From contig CM028378.1 in NCBI GenBank assembly GCA_013146195.2, forward strand, positions 87,540,295 to 87,604,294: a stretch of 64,000 nt of DNA, in the 5' to 3' direction. The stretch comes from Codonopsis lanceolata. Its lineage: Eukaryota > Streptophyta > Magnoliopsida > Asterales > Campanulaceae. The position numbers were made by a program, and so were the translations under genes. The notes under the pieces were generated by a model that saw only the letters and a program-made list of their open reading frames with translations, was not told where the DNA came from and made no database searches. Of the stretch, positions 10,758-23,508 are shown piece after piece; the stretch's first letter is position 1; every line of letters begins with the position of its first letter.

Positions 10758-11319
10758 GAATACTCACATTAAATAAATAATCTTTAAATATGTCTAATTT
10801 TTATGACAACATCGCAAGATACCTAGCACTAGCTTAATAACAAGTCTTTGGACAGTGATATTGACTATAAGTAGTATTCTTGTAGTAATAGTCGAATCTA
10901 TACATATATAAAAGGAGAGGAACAAGTTTTGGAAAGTTTCTGCCAAAAGACTTTCCAAATTTAGAAACATTTATAATTTGTATATAAGCCACTTTTTATA
11001 TTGCAATTGAAAATAGAAAATATCATTATTATGGTTGATTGGATAAATGATTCCAAAACCTTCTTAACATTCTTATTTAGTATATTAAGAAAAATATGCA
11101 TAGTAGAAATATGAGAGATAACAAAACCAAGTTTTTTGTCAATTTCTTTGTATCAATATCCAGGTTAGGAAAAATAAAGATGAAATAAAACAATGATTTT
11201 GAAACTAAATCATATACACATACTTTGAAGTAAAACTAATTCACAGACAATCAATTAATAATAATCCCAAGATCTGTCATTTTTTTTTCTCTATTTCATT
11301 ATAACCAAAGTTATTATTG

Positions 11320-11322
<3 letters not shown>

Positions 11323-11388
<66 letters not shown>
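11323..11388. repeat. (AT)n microsatellite
   Basis: About 33 uninterrupted AT dinucleotides. Confidence 0.95.
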
Positions 11389-11391
<3 letters not shown>

Positions 11392-11881
11392 GACATGTAA
11401 AAAAATAGAAACCCGATAATTTCTGATTTTTTAGTTACTTATACATGTTTAAAAATTCAGATATAAAAAAAGTACTGATGATGAAATTAATCAACATTTA
11501 GATCGAATTTGTTTGTTAGTTAAAATTAATAAACGAGTTTTGAAGTTAAACCGAGTTTTTGAAATATTTTTGGAAATATGAACATACCAACAAGTTTATG
11601 ATAAGTAGGTGGTCATAGCTTCCGTTGCTAGACTTTGTTTAGGTGGTAACCTTGGGATTGGCTATCACTGCAAAAAATGTGTAAAAAAAATTGCAACGTG
11701 TGGTGAAATTAGGGTCAAAATATTTTCTTTTCATTTATATACATCAACTAAAACAACGTGGTTTTATGAGTGTTTACCGAGTCGCGGTCCAAAAGCTATC
11801 CATAGCACGGTTTAAACCAAATTTTCCGATGTCTATCCATCGATCGACTTAACTACTTGAATTTTTGCACCATTTGTCGAG

Positions 11882-11985
11882 CCACACCAAAGACATCATA
11901 TATATATAATTGTAGCCTTTCAAGGCATTAAAAATAATAAAAAAAAAATAAAGGGTTGGGGTATGGTCTATGTCCCCTCCAACCT
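11882..11985 (-). repeat. dispersed repeat, copy 1
   Basis: The reverse complement closely matches 37665-37755 inside the MULE. Both share GGTTGGAGGGGACA, then AATGCCTTGAAAGG and CTTTGGTGTGG in the same order. The two copies are in opposite orientations. The second copy is followed by tRNA-like boxes, so a SINE or composite repeat is possible. Confidence 0.65.
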
Positions 11986-12602
11986 TTTTTTTTTTTTTTT
12001 TAAATCTCCTACATTTTATTTTCCTTGGTTATATACTAATTAATTTTTTTATGTCTGATTTTTAAATTGAATCATAATACTTGAATTATTTTGTAGAAAT
12101 TATCAAATTTGAAAAATGTAGTTTTTATGGTTTTATGACAAAACATGTTAGTATATCATAAACAATGTTAGTATATCATAAACAATTTACCCTTTGTCTG
12201 ATATTATATGCACTATCAATTTTTTTAACATTAATGCAACTTTTATTTATATATATTTATTTGTATATATTTTAATATCATTTTTTAATACGGAAAGCAC
12301 ATCAGTGAATTTAAATTTTGTTGAGACTCCAGAGTAGAGAATGAGAGAAAGTGAACCTCAATTCCATTGTTTAGAATTGGAATTAAACTGAAATTCTTAA
12401 TATTTTTATTCTATAAATTGATTTTTTTCTTGATAGGTAAAACATTTTAAAACCTAAAGACTCTCGATTTCATTAATTTTTTTAATTTCTATTAATTTGC
12501 TTATACGTTTAGATTTTTAATTGAACTCTACATGAGAGCCAAACAAAATAATCTTAATTTTAATGTTACAAAATTATGATATTCAATTCTACACACCAAA
12601 CT

Positions 12603-13581
12603 GTTGGAAAACTAGTGTTTTAAGTGAAGTAAATTGGGGCTTTGAGGCACTAATTTATTTGTGAGTCATTTATGTAATGACTATGGTAATTGTGGAATTA
12701 TGTTCTTCTCCGTGAATACCTAAGAATACTATATTTATTTGTCCAATTCGGATATCAGATGAATAAGTTATAAAGGTTTAAAGTAGGACATTGAAAGTAT
12801 TGGAAGTGGAGTTATCTCACATTGGAAAAATATGAAAGGCTTGAAGGGTTTATATACAAAGGCTCCCTTGTGTTGGGTAAGCTTGTATAGAAAGAACTAT
12901 CTCTCCCGTGCCCGCAGGGGGGGTGCAAATCAAGGTCCAATTCGGCTTGGATCAACATGCTCGTGTGCCCGCATCGGACCAAATTGTGTTATGTTTTAAT
13001 GAACAAATTAATTTTGCCTTAATGTCTACTTTAATTGAGTGGTTAATGGACATTATTAAAACATGTTGATTTTCTGGCCTATATAATGGAACCATTCTCC
13101 ACAACAGAATACACGCACTTTCAGTTCGTCGGAACTTCCAGTGTATAAGTCATCTAGTGCCACCGTTGTATCCTGGGAGACGATCATCCCGTGTAAGAAC
13201 TTCACGCACTTAGAGGGAGTGGGACGAATAACGTTTCAAGGAAACTGTGTGAACCACAGACCTCGGTCACATCTTCATTCCACCAGCAAACTTCGTTTCG
13301 AGTCACCAACAGGCTTCGTAGCAAGTCACCAGCAGACTTGGAACAAAGCCACCAACAGACTACGTACAGAACGACCAGCAGACTTCAGAAGCCTTTTTCA
13401 ACCAACAGCTCTAATGGTTTTGTTTCCTTTATATTTTAAATTATGTACGATTGTATAGGGATTTACCCAACAATCTTGAAACATTATTTTTATATTCTGT
13501 TAATTATTGTTATTTTAGATAACAATAATCTCTTCTATAGAGAATTTTATAATCTTACAGATTATTGTCGTATTTCAGATA
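12603..13581 (+). repeat. copia-3 putative 5' LTR and leader
   Basis: TG at 12603 begins a promoter-like stretch with a TATAATGG box at about 13080. Five copies of a CACCAGCAGACTT-type word lie at 13281-13385. No clear Met-tRNA primer site was found, so the inner edge of the LTR is not fixed; ATCTTGAAACA at about 13485 is one candidate end. Confidence 0.45.
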
Positions 13582-14400
13582 TGACTAACGAGAACAATAC
13601 CTTATTGTTATCTATGACCAATCCTGCAGCTATGACTCAAGTGGTGACTGCTCCACATCTGCCGGTGAACCATATTGAGAAACCGGAGAAATTTAAAGGG
13701 TTGAATTTCAAGCGCTGGCAGCAGAAGATTCGGTTTTACTTGACCACGCTTCATTTGGCAAGGTTTTCGAAAGAAGACTCTCCAAATGTTGGTGGAGAGG
13801 CTGATTTCCAAGCCATTAGTGCTTTGGATGCATGGAATCAATCTGATTTCCTTTGTAAGAACTATGTACTGAAGGGGTTGGAAGACTCATTGTATAATGT
13901 TTATCGTTTTAAGAAAACGCCAAAGGAACTATGGAACTCTCTTGACCACAAGTACAAGAGCTACAACTGCTTACTCTGAAATTGAGACAGAGGGGATGGA
14001 AGTTAGTGAAACCTTCAAGGTGGCTGTAATTATTGAAAAATTGCCTCCAGCTTGGAAGGATTTCAAGAGTTACCTAAAGCATAAACAAAAGGAGATGACT
14101 GTTGAACAACTTGTTGTTCATCTTTGCATAGAAGAGGGCAACATAGGTAATGAAAAGAAAACGGTCACTTCTATGGCTGCCAAAGCCAATGTCGTGGAGC
14201 ATGGTCAAAGCTCAAAGGGCAAGGGAAAGTTTGCTAAAGCTGGAAAAGGGATAAACTTAGGTCCCAATGGAGGAGTTTCTAAGAAGAAGTTTCTTGGAAA
14301 CTGCTACAACTGTGGAGGAATGGATCACAAGTCCACGGTTTGCAAGAAACCTAAGAGGGAGCGTGAAACCAATCTTGTGGATGGCATTGCTCAAGATGTG
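13582..14400 (+). pseudogene. copia-3 Gag
   Basis: The likely start is the ATG at 13582 (MTNENNTLLLSM). It encodes the Gag blocks EKPEKFKGLNFKRWQQKIRF, NYVLKGLEDSLYNVY and TPKELWNSLDHKYK. The frame is then lost at about 13950-13990, and continues in another frame with EGMEVSETFKVAVIIEKLPP and LKHKQKEMTVEQLVVHL. Sequence normally found between DHKYK and EGM is missing, so an internal deletion of about 100 bases is likely. An intact CX2CX4HX4C knuckle follows: CYNCGGMDHKSTVC (about 14302-14343). Confidence 0.85.
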
Positions 14401-15378
14401 TCGGATATCAACCTTGCTGCGGTGATCTCTGAAGTCAATTTGGTGGGTTCAAACCCAAATCAGTGGTGGATTGATACCGGTGCCAGTAGGCATGTTTGCT
14501 CCAACAAGGAGATGTTCAGCACCTTTGAAGCTGCTGAGAATGGGGAAAAGCTCTATATGGGAAATTCTAACACCTCCAATATCAAAGGTCAAGGGAAAGT
14601 GGTTTTGAAGATGACTTCTGGGAAGGAATCGACTCTCAATAACGTGCTCTATGTGCCTGAAATTCGGAAGAATTTAGTGTCCGAATCTTTGCTTGTGAAG
14701 CATGGCTTCCGTGTTGTTTTTGAGTCTAACGTTGTAACTTTGACTAAAAGTGGAATGTTTGTAGGCAAAGGGTATGTTAATAATGGGCTGTTTAAGCTAT
14801 CTGTAATGGTTGTCAAGCCTAAGAGCAATAATAATAAGAATAAGTCTTCTGTTTACTTGCTTGAGTCTTCCAATTTGTGGCATTGTAGACTAGCACATGT
14901 TAATTATGGTACATTACGTAGACTAATTAACATGGATTGCATACCGAAATTCCAAATTGATAAAAATCACAAGTGTGAAACTTGTGTAGAAGCAAAGTTA
15001 ACAAGAACGTCCTTCCATTCTATTGAAAGAAATAGTGAACCACTTGGATTAATTCACACTGATTTATGTTATTTTAAATCAACACAATCACGTGGTAGGA
15101 ACAAGTACTTCATAACTTTTGTTGATGATAGCACTAGATTTTGTTATGCGTATCTTCTTAAAAGTAAAGATGAAGCAATAGAGAAGTTTATTCTCTATAA
15201 AACTGAAGTTGAGAATCAACTTAACAAGAAGATTAAGATGTTAAGAAGTGATCGTGGAGGTGAATATGAATCACCATTTACTGAATTTTGCGCTAAGCAT
15301 GGAATAATTCACGAAACCACTTCACCTTATGCACCTCAACAGAATGGCATTGCAGAACGCAAAAAATTGTACTCTTAA
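14401..15378 (+). pseudogene. copia-3 protease, GAG-pre-integrase and integrase core
   Basis: This is one long open stretch continuous with the Gag tail. The protease site is WWIDTGASRHVC (DTG intact). The zinc-binding pre-integrase part is LWHCRLAHVNYGTLRRL with KCETCVEAK. The DDE core shows LIHTDLCYF, FVDDSTRFCYAYLLKSKDEA, RSDRGGEYE and QQNGIAERK, so all three catalytic positions are present. The frame ends at 15376 in a run of A bases just after AERK, where copia integrases continue NRTL; a homopolymer indel is the likely cause. Confidence 0.9.
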
Positions 15379-15784
15379 AGAGATGATGAATGCCATGTTG
15401 TTAAGTTCTGGATTACCACATAACATGTGGGGAGAAGATATGTTGTCAGCTAATTACCTTTTAAATAAGGTACCCCGCAAGAAGCTTGATAAAAGCCTTT
15501 AAGAGATGTGGCATGAAACAGTTCCATCCTACAAATACTTGCAAGTGCGGGGGTGTCTTGCAAAGGTTGTTGTTCCTTTACCTAAAAAGGTGAAGGTAGG
15601 ACCTAAAACTGTTTATTGCATATTCATTGGTTATGCACATAACAACAGTGCTTATCGTTTTCTTGTGCACGAGTCTAAGATAGAAGACATACACAAGAAT
15701 ACAATAATAGAATCTTGAAATGTTTCTTTCTTCGAAAATGTATTCCCTTGTAAGAGAAGGGATGAGTCTAACTCATCTAAATGG
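15379..15784 (+). pseudogene. copia-3 integrase C-terminal part
   Basis: After the frameshift the other frame gives EMMNAMLLSSGLPHNMWGED and LSANYLLNKVPRKKLDKS, a stop at 15500, then YKYLQVRGCLAKVVVPLPK, CIFIGYAHNNSAYRFLVHES and EDIHKNTIIES with a stop at 15716. These are the GCLA...FIGYA...YRF blocks after the integrase core. The acidic linker EEEEHEENEQEE follows at 15785. Confidence 0.85.
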
Positions 15785-16971
15785 GTGCATGCTTCGGAAG
15801 AAGAAGAACATGAAGAGAATGAGCAAGAAGAGGCGGAACCTCGGCGTAGCAAAAGAAGTAGGGTAGAAAAATCTTTTGGTCCAGATTTTCTTACCTACAT
15901 GGTAGAAAGTGAACCTCAAAGCTATAAAGAGGTCGTGAGCTCCTCCGAGGGACTTCAATGGAAAGAAGCCATTAAAAGTGAAATTGATTCCATTCTTCAA
16001 AATCACACTTGGGAACTAATGGACCTCCCTCAAGGAAGCAAACCATTAGGGTATAAGTGGATTTTCAAGAAAAAAAAATAAAAGTAGATGGAACAATTGA
16101 TAAGTATAAGGCAAAACTTGTAATTAAAGGTTACAGACAACGTGAAGGCCTTGATTACTTTGATACTTATTCTCCTGTTACGAGAATAACCTCCATTAGA
16201 TCAGTACTTGCTATTGTCGCATTGCGAAATCTAGAAGTACATCAAATGGATGTAAAGACTGCCTTTCTAAACGGTGATTTAGAAGAGGATATTTATATGG
16301 AACAACCAGAAGGGTTTTCTGCTCCAGGGCAAGAAAACAAGGTGTGCAAGTTGGTTAAGTCTTTGTATGGCTTAAAATAAGCACCAAAACAATGGCATGA
16401 GAAATTTGATAATTCCATGTTGGGTTGTGGATTTAAGATCAATGAATGTGACAAATGTGTATATGTAAAGGACACTAAAAATGGCTATGTCATTTTATAT
16501 CTTTATATAGACGGCATGCTTATCATTGGTAGCAATGATAATATGATTAAATCCACAAAAAACATGTTAAACTCAAAATTTGACATGAAAGATATGGGGT
16601 TTGCTGATATAATCCTTGGTGTTAAAATTTCTAGAATTTCAAGTGGACTTACTTTAAGTCAGTCACACTATGTGGATAAAATTCTAGAGAAGTTTAGCAA
16701 GGATGACATTGCAATAGCTAGAACTTCTATTAACACAAGTCTACATCTATCAAAGAATAGAGGTGAGACTGTTTCTCAGGTAGAATACTCGAGAATAATA
16801 GGAAGTCTGATGTGCTTAATGAGTTGTATAAGGCCAGACATTGTCTATGCTGTAAGTAAACTGAGTAGATATACGAGTAATACTGTGACTGATCACTGGA
16901 AAGCGATAGTCAGAGTACTAAGGTACTTAAGATATACTTGTGATTATGGACTGCATTATACAAAAGATCCA
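15785..16971 (+). pseudogene. copia-3 reverse transcriptase, truncated
   Basis: RVT_2 blocks in order are WKEAIKSEIDSILQNHTWEL, GYKWIFKKK, REGLDYFDTYSPVTRITSIR, HQMDVKTAFLNGDLEEDIYM, VCKLVKSLYGLK, LYLYIDGMLIIGSN and SGLTLSQSHYVDKILEKFS. A frameshift lies in the A8 run at about 16070. A TAA stop at 16378 replaces the Gln of LKQAP. The catalytic YVDD reads YIDG, so an essential Asp is lost. The fragment ends at CDYGLHYTKDP where the next LTR begins; RNase H is missing. Confidence 0.9.
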
Positions 16972-17517
16972 TGTAAGACCCCGAACCTTTAATTATTTGA
17001 CTCGATAGAATGGTTTCGTACTTCTTTCTTATCGGGACCTTTGAGGGATCCTAGGTCTTTGTGTACTCACTTGGATACATTTAATTTCCTTATTATCATG
17101 TCTAATGTTTGCATGAGGTCACGACATTCAAAGTATAGTCGTCGTCGTAAGTGTGGTTTCACTATTCGCCTTTCGTATTTTTGAGGGACTTAATTCTAAA
17201 TTAAGTTTGAGTATGAGGTTGAGACTCTTTATTAGGCATTTAACATACTTTAAAATAAGTATGTATACTTGCTCGATCATTGTTTCGATCGTTAGTTTGT
17301 TCCATGTGATTTCGTTGTCATTTATTAGTTACGGATCAAATATGGTACGTGACTGAATCGTTTTGTTCAAGATATCATACAAGATGGTTTTAGTTTGATT
17401 TGAGACTTTTAAGGCTTTTAGTTTAAGTCCTTAGGGTCAGCCTGGCGAAGAAATCACGTCATTTCGTCGAACGGTGTGCAAATGGGAGCCGTCGGAAGTT
17501 AGCCGCGCGTTGCTGCC

Positions 17518-17620
17518 CACCAGCAGACTTGGGGCTGCCACCAGCAGACTTTAAGCTTCATACCAGCCTACTTCGTGGCTGCTCACCAGCAGACTTCGTG
17601 GCTGCACTACCGGCAGTCTT
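17518..17620 (+). repeat. CACCAGCAGACTT motif cluster in gypsy-type LTR
   Basis: Five copies of CACCAGCAGACTT or close variants, spaced about 20-28 bases. They lie just upstream of the TATA box in the LTR. The same word is repeated in the copia-3 leader (13281-13385) and occurs in the solo LTR at 42352. Confidence 0.8.
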
Positions 17621-20169
17621 TTATGACATGTCTTGATGAAATTTCCTATTCTACCCTTAATATAAATCCTTCCTTTATCCCTTGTAAGGGTATTTTGAAC
17701 CTTTGACCTCCTCTTAGGAGTATATAAGCCTCAAGACATCTCTTCATTCATTTATAATCTGATTTTTTTTTCACATCGTTATCTCTCCAAACGGTCAAAC
17801 CTAGAGAGAGAGAGAGAGTGGGTTCTTGGAGTGTTCCGGCGATTACCGGAGCTTCGGCCAACCAATCGACGAGCCGAGACCACCGTTGGAAAGATCTCGT
17901 CGAGGAGATCGTTTCCCCTCTATCTATTTCAGGTTTCGCATAGGTTTGAAAGTCAGATCTGATGTACGTTACTAAACCACCTTGCTTGTTTCTTCACAAT
18001 TCTTGCTTAGATCATGCTAAGGAAGAGTCTTACCAAGTCTATAAAACGTTTTGATGTTTCTATGAAATCTGGAAACATTTCCATGGATCTTGACTTGATG
18101 ATTTTGGTCTTGGGTTTAGTTTGAAATATGTTCAAGCTTTGATTTGGAATCATTATTGTTCATGAACTTGTTGGAAAATAAACCATACAAATTCAGTCTC
18201 TGTTTTGGGTAAATTTCGGGAAAAGTCTGGTACTAATCTACTAAAGGGATTTTTCTAAAAATTGAGTATGTTATACCTATACATGTTAGGTAACTCTCTG
18301 TAAAGTTTCATAAATTTTGGAGCTCGGGAAGTATTTTTCATTAGTCACAATTCGTGGCTGTTCCAGTAAGCTGTTACCAGAAAGTTAATCTGTTAACGTG
18401 AGATTGAAGTGGTCATATTTTGATGAATACATATCCTAATGGAGTGTTTTAAAATGGTAAACTCTAGCTCAAAGAGTCTAGTTTCTGAAAATGTAAAGTT
18501 TATAACATTTGGAGTAACGAGAAATTTTTGGTGAATTTTGTATGATAGACATGCAGAATGAATCACAACAGATACTCAGGTTTTTAACATGAACTTCGAG
18601 GGGCTGTATCTTGATGAATACAAGTCATAATGGAGTAATTTAAAAGGCTAAAATATAGTCTTAACAGTCTAGTTTCAGACTAAGAAAGAATCACCTCCTT
18701 TGGAGTTGTGAGGAATTAATGGTCGAACTTACAAGTTGACTGTGCAGAATGAGTTATAACAGAAAATCTGGAAAATGACTTGTCTTTGTGATAATCATAA
18801 ATTGATGATTATTGGTCTGAATTGAATGATTCAAAAGGGTGAATAACACCTTAAAATGTCTAGTATCTAATATGTGTGTGGATCACAATATTTGAACATG
18901 CCAAGTGTGGTTTATAAATAATACATGAACCATAATGGATTTGGGAATATAGAATGAATGATCATTCTAGAATGAGTTTTAGTGAATATAATCTGAGTTT
19001 TTATTTGATCCTAGACCATCAATGAAGTCTTGGGGATGATATGAGTTGCTACTTGTTAAGTTATGGGTTTAACCTAGATTCATAAAAGAAATGAATTTCT
19101 ATGCTTGTGTGGTTTATTATTTGTTAAGTTATCCACTTAACTTGGATTTATGCTAGAAATAAACATCTATGCTTACTAGATATTATGACTTATGAAAGCA
19201 TAATTGTGATACTTGTTAGGGATTGGGTTTTCATACTTAATGATATGACTTATAAGGCATATTGTGTAATTGACTCGAAGCATAATCTGCTTTTGATTAC
19301 TCTGTGGTTTTATTGAGAAATGATTCGCCAACTTGTGTTGAATTTATATTTCACTAATAGGTGAAATTGTGAATTGTTCATCTAGGGTTTCTTAATGAGA
19401 CAAGAACCTAGCTATACTTGAACCGAGAACTTAGAAAAGGGTTAGAAATGCAAATAGCATTTATAACCTATTTGGGATGAATTGTAGTGAAGACTCAACG
19501 GAGTCGAGCTTAAGGAACAATTGAACCTTATGTGAATCATGGTAAGATCCTACAACTTGTAGAATCCATTTGACTAGATTACTAGCTTTTGGAACTTGGA
19601 TTGAATTGAGTGTACTACTTGACACTTCTGATTTAGAGACTCAAATGAGCTCCTATTGTGGTTTTATGATTATTGTAACAATGTGCATAGTCGTATGAGT
19701 TTAGTAGATCTGTATATCTACTTGAGAATTTACAAGTAAACATCTACTTGTGCATTGCATATAAGTCCAGTGGCATTATTTGGAGTTTTTACGTTGATGG
19801 TGGGGCGATGCATTGTCTTCACGAATTATGGGATTCGTGGTTGCAATGTATCGCCGTATCGATCGGGTTTCACACACACCTCCACTTGCTAGCTACGGTG
19901 GGGAAGTAGCCCCTTTGTCGTAACCAAAAGAGCGCATTGGCTAGTGCTATTTTTCAGAGTAGAGAGCTCGGACCGAGAAGAGCTCGGTACTTTGATACCG
20001 AACACGGGTATCAGCACGATATGATTAACGGTTGTGATTGCGGGGGCGACACAACGACATGGATTTGGTATCTTCTCTATCCTTTATGTGGCTTACTATG
20101 GGCACTTATGTGATAACAAAGTGTTAGTTGAACATGAGATCTTATTGACCATGTTTGTATGGGCTGATG

Positions 20170-20560
20170 TTATATGAGAGACTTGATGCGTATATATATA
20201 GATATACACACTTATACATGATGATTGAATGAGAGATTTGTTATGTATATATAGAGATATACATACTTATATATGAGATATATATGAAAGATTTGATGTG
20301 TATATATATATAGATATGCACTACTTATACATGTATATATATATGATATATATGGATATATTTGATATGTATATATAGAGATATACATACTATGGTATAT
20401 AATATGTATATATATAATAGATATGCACCCTTATACATGATGATTATATGATTATATGAATAGGATATAGGTGCACCCTTACGTGATGATTATATGAATA
20501 GCTTGATTTGTATATATGATGATATATATATACTTGCATATGATGTTTTGTGGGAACTAC
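20170..20560. repeat. degenerate tandem repeat with TATATA cores in LTR
   Basis: Units of roughly 55-70 bases contain GTATATATAGATATACA, CTTATACATGATGATT and GAGAGATTTG in repeated order, about six copies. Confidence 0.7.
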
Positions 20561-21563
20561 CTTCTAATTCATCGATTTGTGTTTGAACAGGAATTACACC
20601 TGGTTCATTTGGACGGTTTAGTAAGTGAGAAGAAATGGTTATCTTGTGGAGTATCTAAATGATACGACGCCTCTTCACGGGTTTTTCGTCATTTGTAAAA
20701 TGGCATGATGATTGTTTTTATGTTACATAATTATATGTTACATATCTCTTTGTAGTAGCGCATCTTGGGTCATTATGACTCATTTCGTACTTTGTTTTCT
20801 AGTTGCAGCAAATTGGTAGCCGCGTTGAGACAGAGTAGATCGTGACTGTAGCAGTGCACAGCTGATCGATAGATCGAGATTAGATCGTGTGGTTCGTGTT
20901 TGTAGCAGCCGACTCTCCCGAGTGGTAGCTTGTGGAGTCCTGTTCCCTTTTAGCATTGTCATTGATATCATGTACTTTGCTATTCTTGTGAGATCGACAT
21001 TTTGTAAAGTTATATAGACTTTACAGACGAGTATATACTTGGGTATTTGTGTTGGTTCTTTCTTGGGCCGACGTGTTGTGTCGTGCCTTGTTCGTGGTTT
21101 CGTATTTATTTCAGTTGTCTCCCGGGCACGCAGTAGCTTTGGGGCATTTCTTTATCCTACTTGTTATAGTTGTTGGTTGACCCCGGTATGCTTTAGCCGT
21201 TGGGTAATTGATATATCAGGTTGGTTCTTTGTTGAAACGCCGGCACGGAGTGCCGATGGTTTGTTCGGCGTCGAAATGTTGCGCACGCGAGTTTTGTTTT
21301 CCTCCTTTGAGAGATAATGTTTCTCTTGGTTTCATGGTCGTTGGTTTCGAGCTTCATAGCTTGGGACTTCTCTTCTTATATTGCTTCCGCTGATTCGATT
21401 TTTGAAATACCGTATTTTAGTGCGGCTTATGTTCTTGTTTCGAGCTTGTTAGCTCGACTGTTGGACTCGCACTACTGTTTATCAAGTGCTTCTCCTCATC
21501 TTATGTTAGTTCCAGCGGCATGACCTTGGGATTTCGTGTTGGAATCCGGGTCGGGTCGTTATA

Positions 21564-23508
21564 GAGTACCCTAGCATCTTGAATTGTATCCAATGGTGAC
21601 ACCCGCGTTTTAGAGGCTCATTGGGGATTTATTTAGAGCATGCTCGTTAGAGCACGGAGCATTAGAGACCAACCTATGATCTCGTATGCCTTTAAGAAAT
21701 GATTATTTGAATGAGTTCTCTTTTAAGGAATTTGGTCGCGTGCACATGAAAGCACTTACGGGGTTTTGACAACGGGTTAGATTTGATACCCTTGAGATTG
21801 GCTTTGAGGAAGTCGAGTATACATGACGATTGGGACTATGGTTGAGTCCGATGTACCTTTAAGTGAAGCTAAAATGCTAAGTCTTGATTTATGATTGTTC
21901 TTAGACTAAAATAATAGTCTTTGGTTTAATCCCGAGTAGAGGACTATGGTAGACCTCATGTTGTTATTTCTTGAGCTTATATGCTACTTTTGATTGGGTG
22001 ATGACTTGAGGATTATGAGTACCTCAATATGTGGTTCTTGGACTAAACTTATAAGTTAGTTGGATTTATTGAGTACGTGCAAATATGTGCATTGTTAAAT
22101 TGGTGTGTAGAGCTTTATGTCCTACTTGATTTGATGAGTCCGCTCTTGTCGGTCTTGGTTCTTGTTTGAGCATGCGAGTAAATATCTACTTGTTCATTGC
22201 ATGTAAGTCCAGCTGGCAATATTTGGATTGGTTTTTATGTCAGGGTAGGACGATACATCGCCTACACGAATCGTAAGATTCGTATTCGCTATGGATCACC
22301 GTACCTGGGACCTCACACACCCTCCACTGTTGGCCCCAGTGGGGAAGTTAGCCCATCTCGTAACCAATAGAGCGAGTGGATTATGCTAAACTAGACTGAA
22401 AAAGGGCTGCCTTTTGAGGCGTTGCCACTAAGTATGTCGATGTATCAATCACGTGCATCGTGTCACAAACCCGTTTAACATTGTGTATTGCAGGAGCAGC
22501 ACAACAACACTATTTGGGTATCTTCTCTATCCCTTATGTGACTTTCTACAAGCACTTATATGAAAGATAATGTGCAGTGTAGTTTATGAAGTTTATGTTC
22601 CTTGATAACTTAATACAAGTTTATTATTGGTATGCTATTAAGATGCCATGATTTTATACATGCCTGTGCATTATGCCATGCCATGACATGATATGTCATT
22701 CAGTTGCATTTAGTAACTTACTGGGTCATTATGACTCACTTCGTGTGTTTGTTTTCCTTAGTGTGTGCAGTGATCCCGTTAGTACGCGTGGCGACTTCGG
22801 ATAGTGATTTCTAGCAGATGGTTTTCCGGGCATTAAGCTTGGAGTTATTATTATTATTGTTATTATGTATTTGTGAGACACGAATGTAAAGTTATGTAGA
22901 CTTTACTTGGGTAGAATATGTTAGTATTTTATTATCATATTATTTTGGGAACCGACTTGCTTGGTCGAGCTCTTGTATCTCTTAGGAGTTATTCCCTTTG
23001 TTATTTCGAGCATGCTTTAGCTCACTCATTCTAGTATTGTTGGTATTGTCATCTCCGACGACGTTAGTCAAGGGACTTGGGTTTAGTTGTTAGTATTTAA
23101 ATATCTTATTCGTTTAGTTGATTTGTCCCTCCGGCATGTTGTAGCCGTTGAGTGGTTGTTTATCAGGTTGGTATTTTGTGGATTCGTCGGCCTTAGGTTT
23201 GCCGATGGTTTGTTGCCCGTGCGCAATAATGCGTTACGCGCGTCGTAGATTTGTTGAAAGATAGTTATCTCTCAGCCTTGCGTTCCTTTGTTTAGGATTA
23301 AAGGCTGGGGTTCCACTTATGATTTGCTTCTGCAGATTTTAGTTTTTGTTGTTCCGTATTGCCGTTATGGCTTTACCTTCCTGTTCGAGCTTGATGGCTC
23401 ATCTTTTGACTCGCACCATTATGCTTAGCAGGTGCGTGTCTGTCTCTTAGCTTGTCTTGGTGGCACGATCTTGGGATTCTGCATTGGAGTCCGGGTCGGG
23501 CTGCCACA
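21564..23508 (+). repeat. partial gypsy-type LTR (3' part), related to 16972-21563
   Basis: It parallels about 19600-21563: ATCTACTTGTTCATTGCATG, CACGAATCGTAAGATTCGT, TGGGGAAGTTAGCCC and GGGTATCTTCTCTATCC-type words recur in the same order with about 75-80 percent similarity. It ends GTCCGGGTCGGGCTGCCACA at 23508, the correct LTR terminus, and meets the Athila-like protease exactly there. The 5' part is missing. Confidence 0.7.

Larger units (their letters stand above)
8120..10760 (-). mobile_element. Ty1/copia retrotransposon relic (copia-2)
   Basis: Minus-strand pieces run Gag (10757-10154), zinc knuckle (10100-9874), GAG-pre-integrase (9803-9546), integrase (9540-8985), the distal part of reverse transcriptase (8985-8510) and RNase H (8506-8285). 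A purine tract, read TAGTGGGAG on the minus strand at 8126-8134, is the expected polypurine tract. About 1 kb is missing between integrase and reverse transcriptase. LTRs could not be delimited. Confidence 0.85.
10761..12602. other. AT-rich intergenic region
   Basis: No gene is recognised. It contains the AT microsatellite at 11323-11388, a dispersed repeat at 11882-11985 and a direct 19-bp duplication at 12147-12185. Short open frames (for example 11609-11815) show no protein signature. Confidence 0.5.
12603..16971 (+). mobile_element. Ty1/copia retrotransposon relic (copia-3), 3' end lost
   Basis: Plus-strand Gag, knuckle, protease, GAG-pre-integrase, integrase and reverse transcriptase run from 13582 to 16971. 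A putative LTR/leader precedes them, opening TGTTGGAAAACTAG at 12603. The element stops at 16972 in the reverse transcriptase/RNase H join, where a different LTR begins TGTAAGACCCCG. RNase H and the 3' LTR are absent from the window. Confidence 0.85.
16972..21563 (+). repeat. long gypsy-type LTR (Tekay/Del-like)
   Basis: It starts TGTAAGACCCCGAACC and ends GGAATCCGGGTCGGGTCGTT plus ATA, the pattern of plant chromovirus LTRs (TGTAACACCCC ... GGGTCG...ACA). Length is about 4.6 kb. A TATATAAG box lies at about 17713 and a (GA)n tract at 17803-17818. No protein-coding frame is convincing. It interrupts copia-3; the 3' edge abuts a second, partial LTR, and no target duplication is recognisable. 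Confidence 0.65.

Noticed and set aside
13141..13458. Open frame in the copia-3 leader
   Set aside because: It covers the CACCAGCAGACTT repeats of the LTR/leader and has no recognisable domain.
20780..20971. Minus-strand frame in the gypsy-type LTR
   Set aside because: Short, no domain, within non-coding LTR sequence.
21039..21523. Three overlapping Cys/Ser-rich open frames
   Set aside because: They lie inside the gypsy-type LTR, have no homology signature and overlap each other in different frames.
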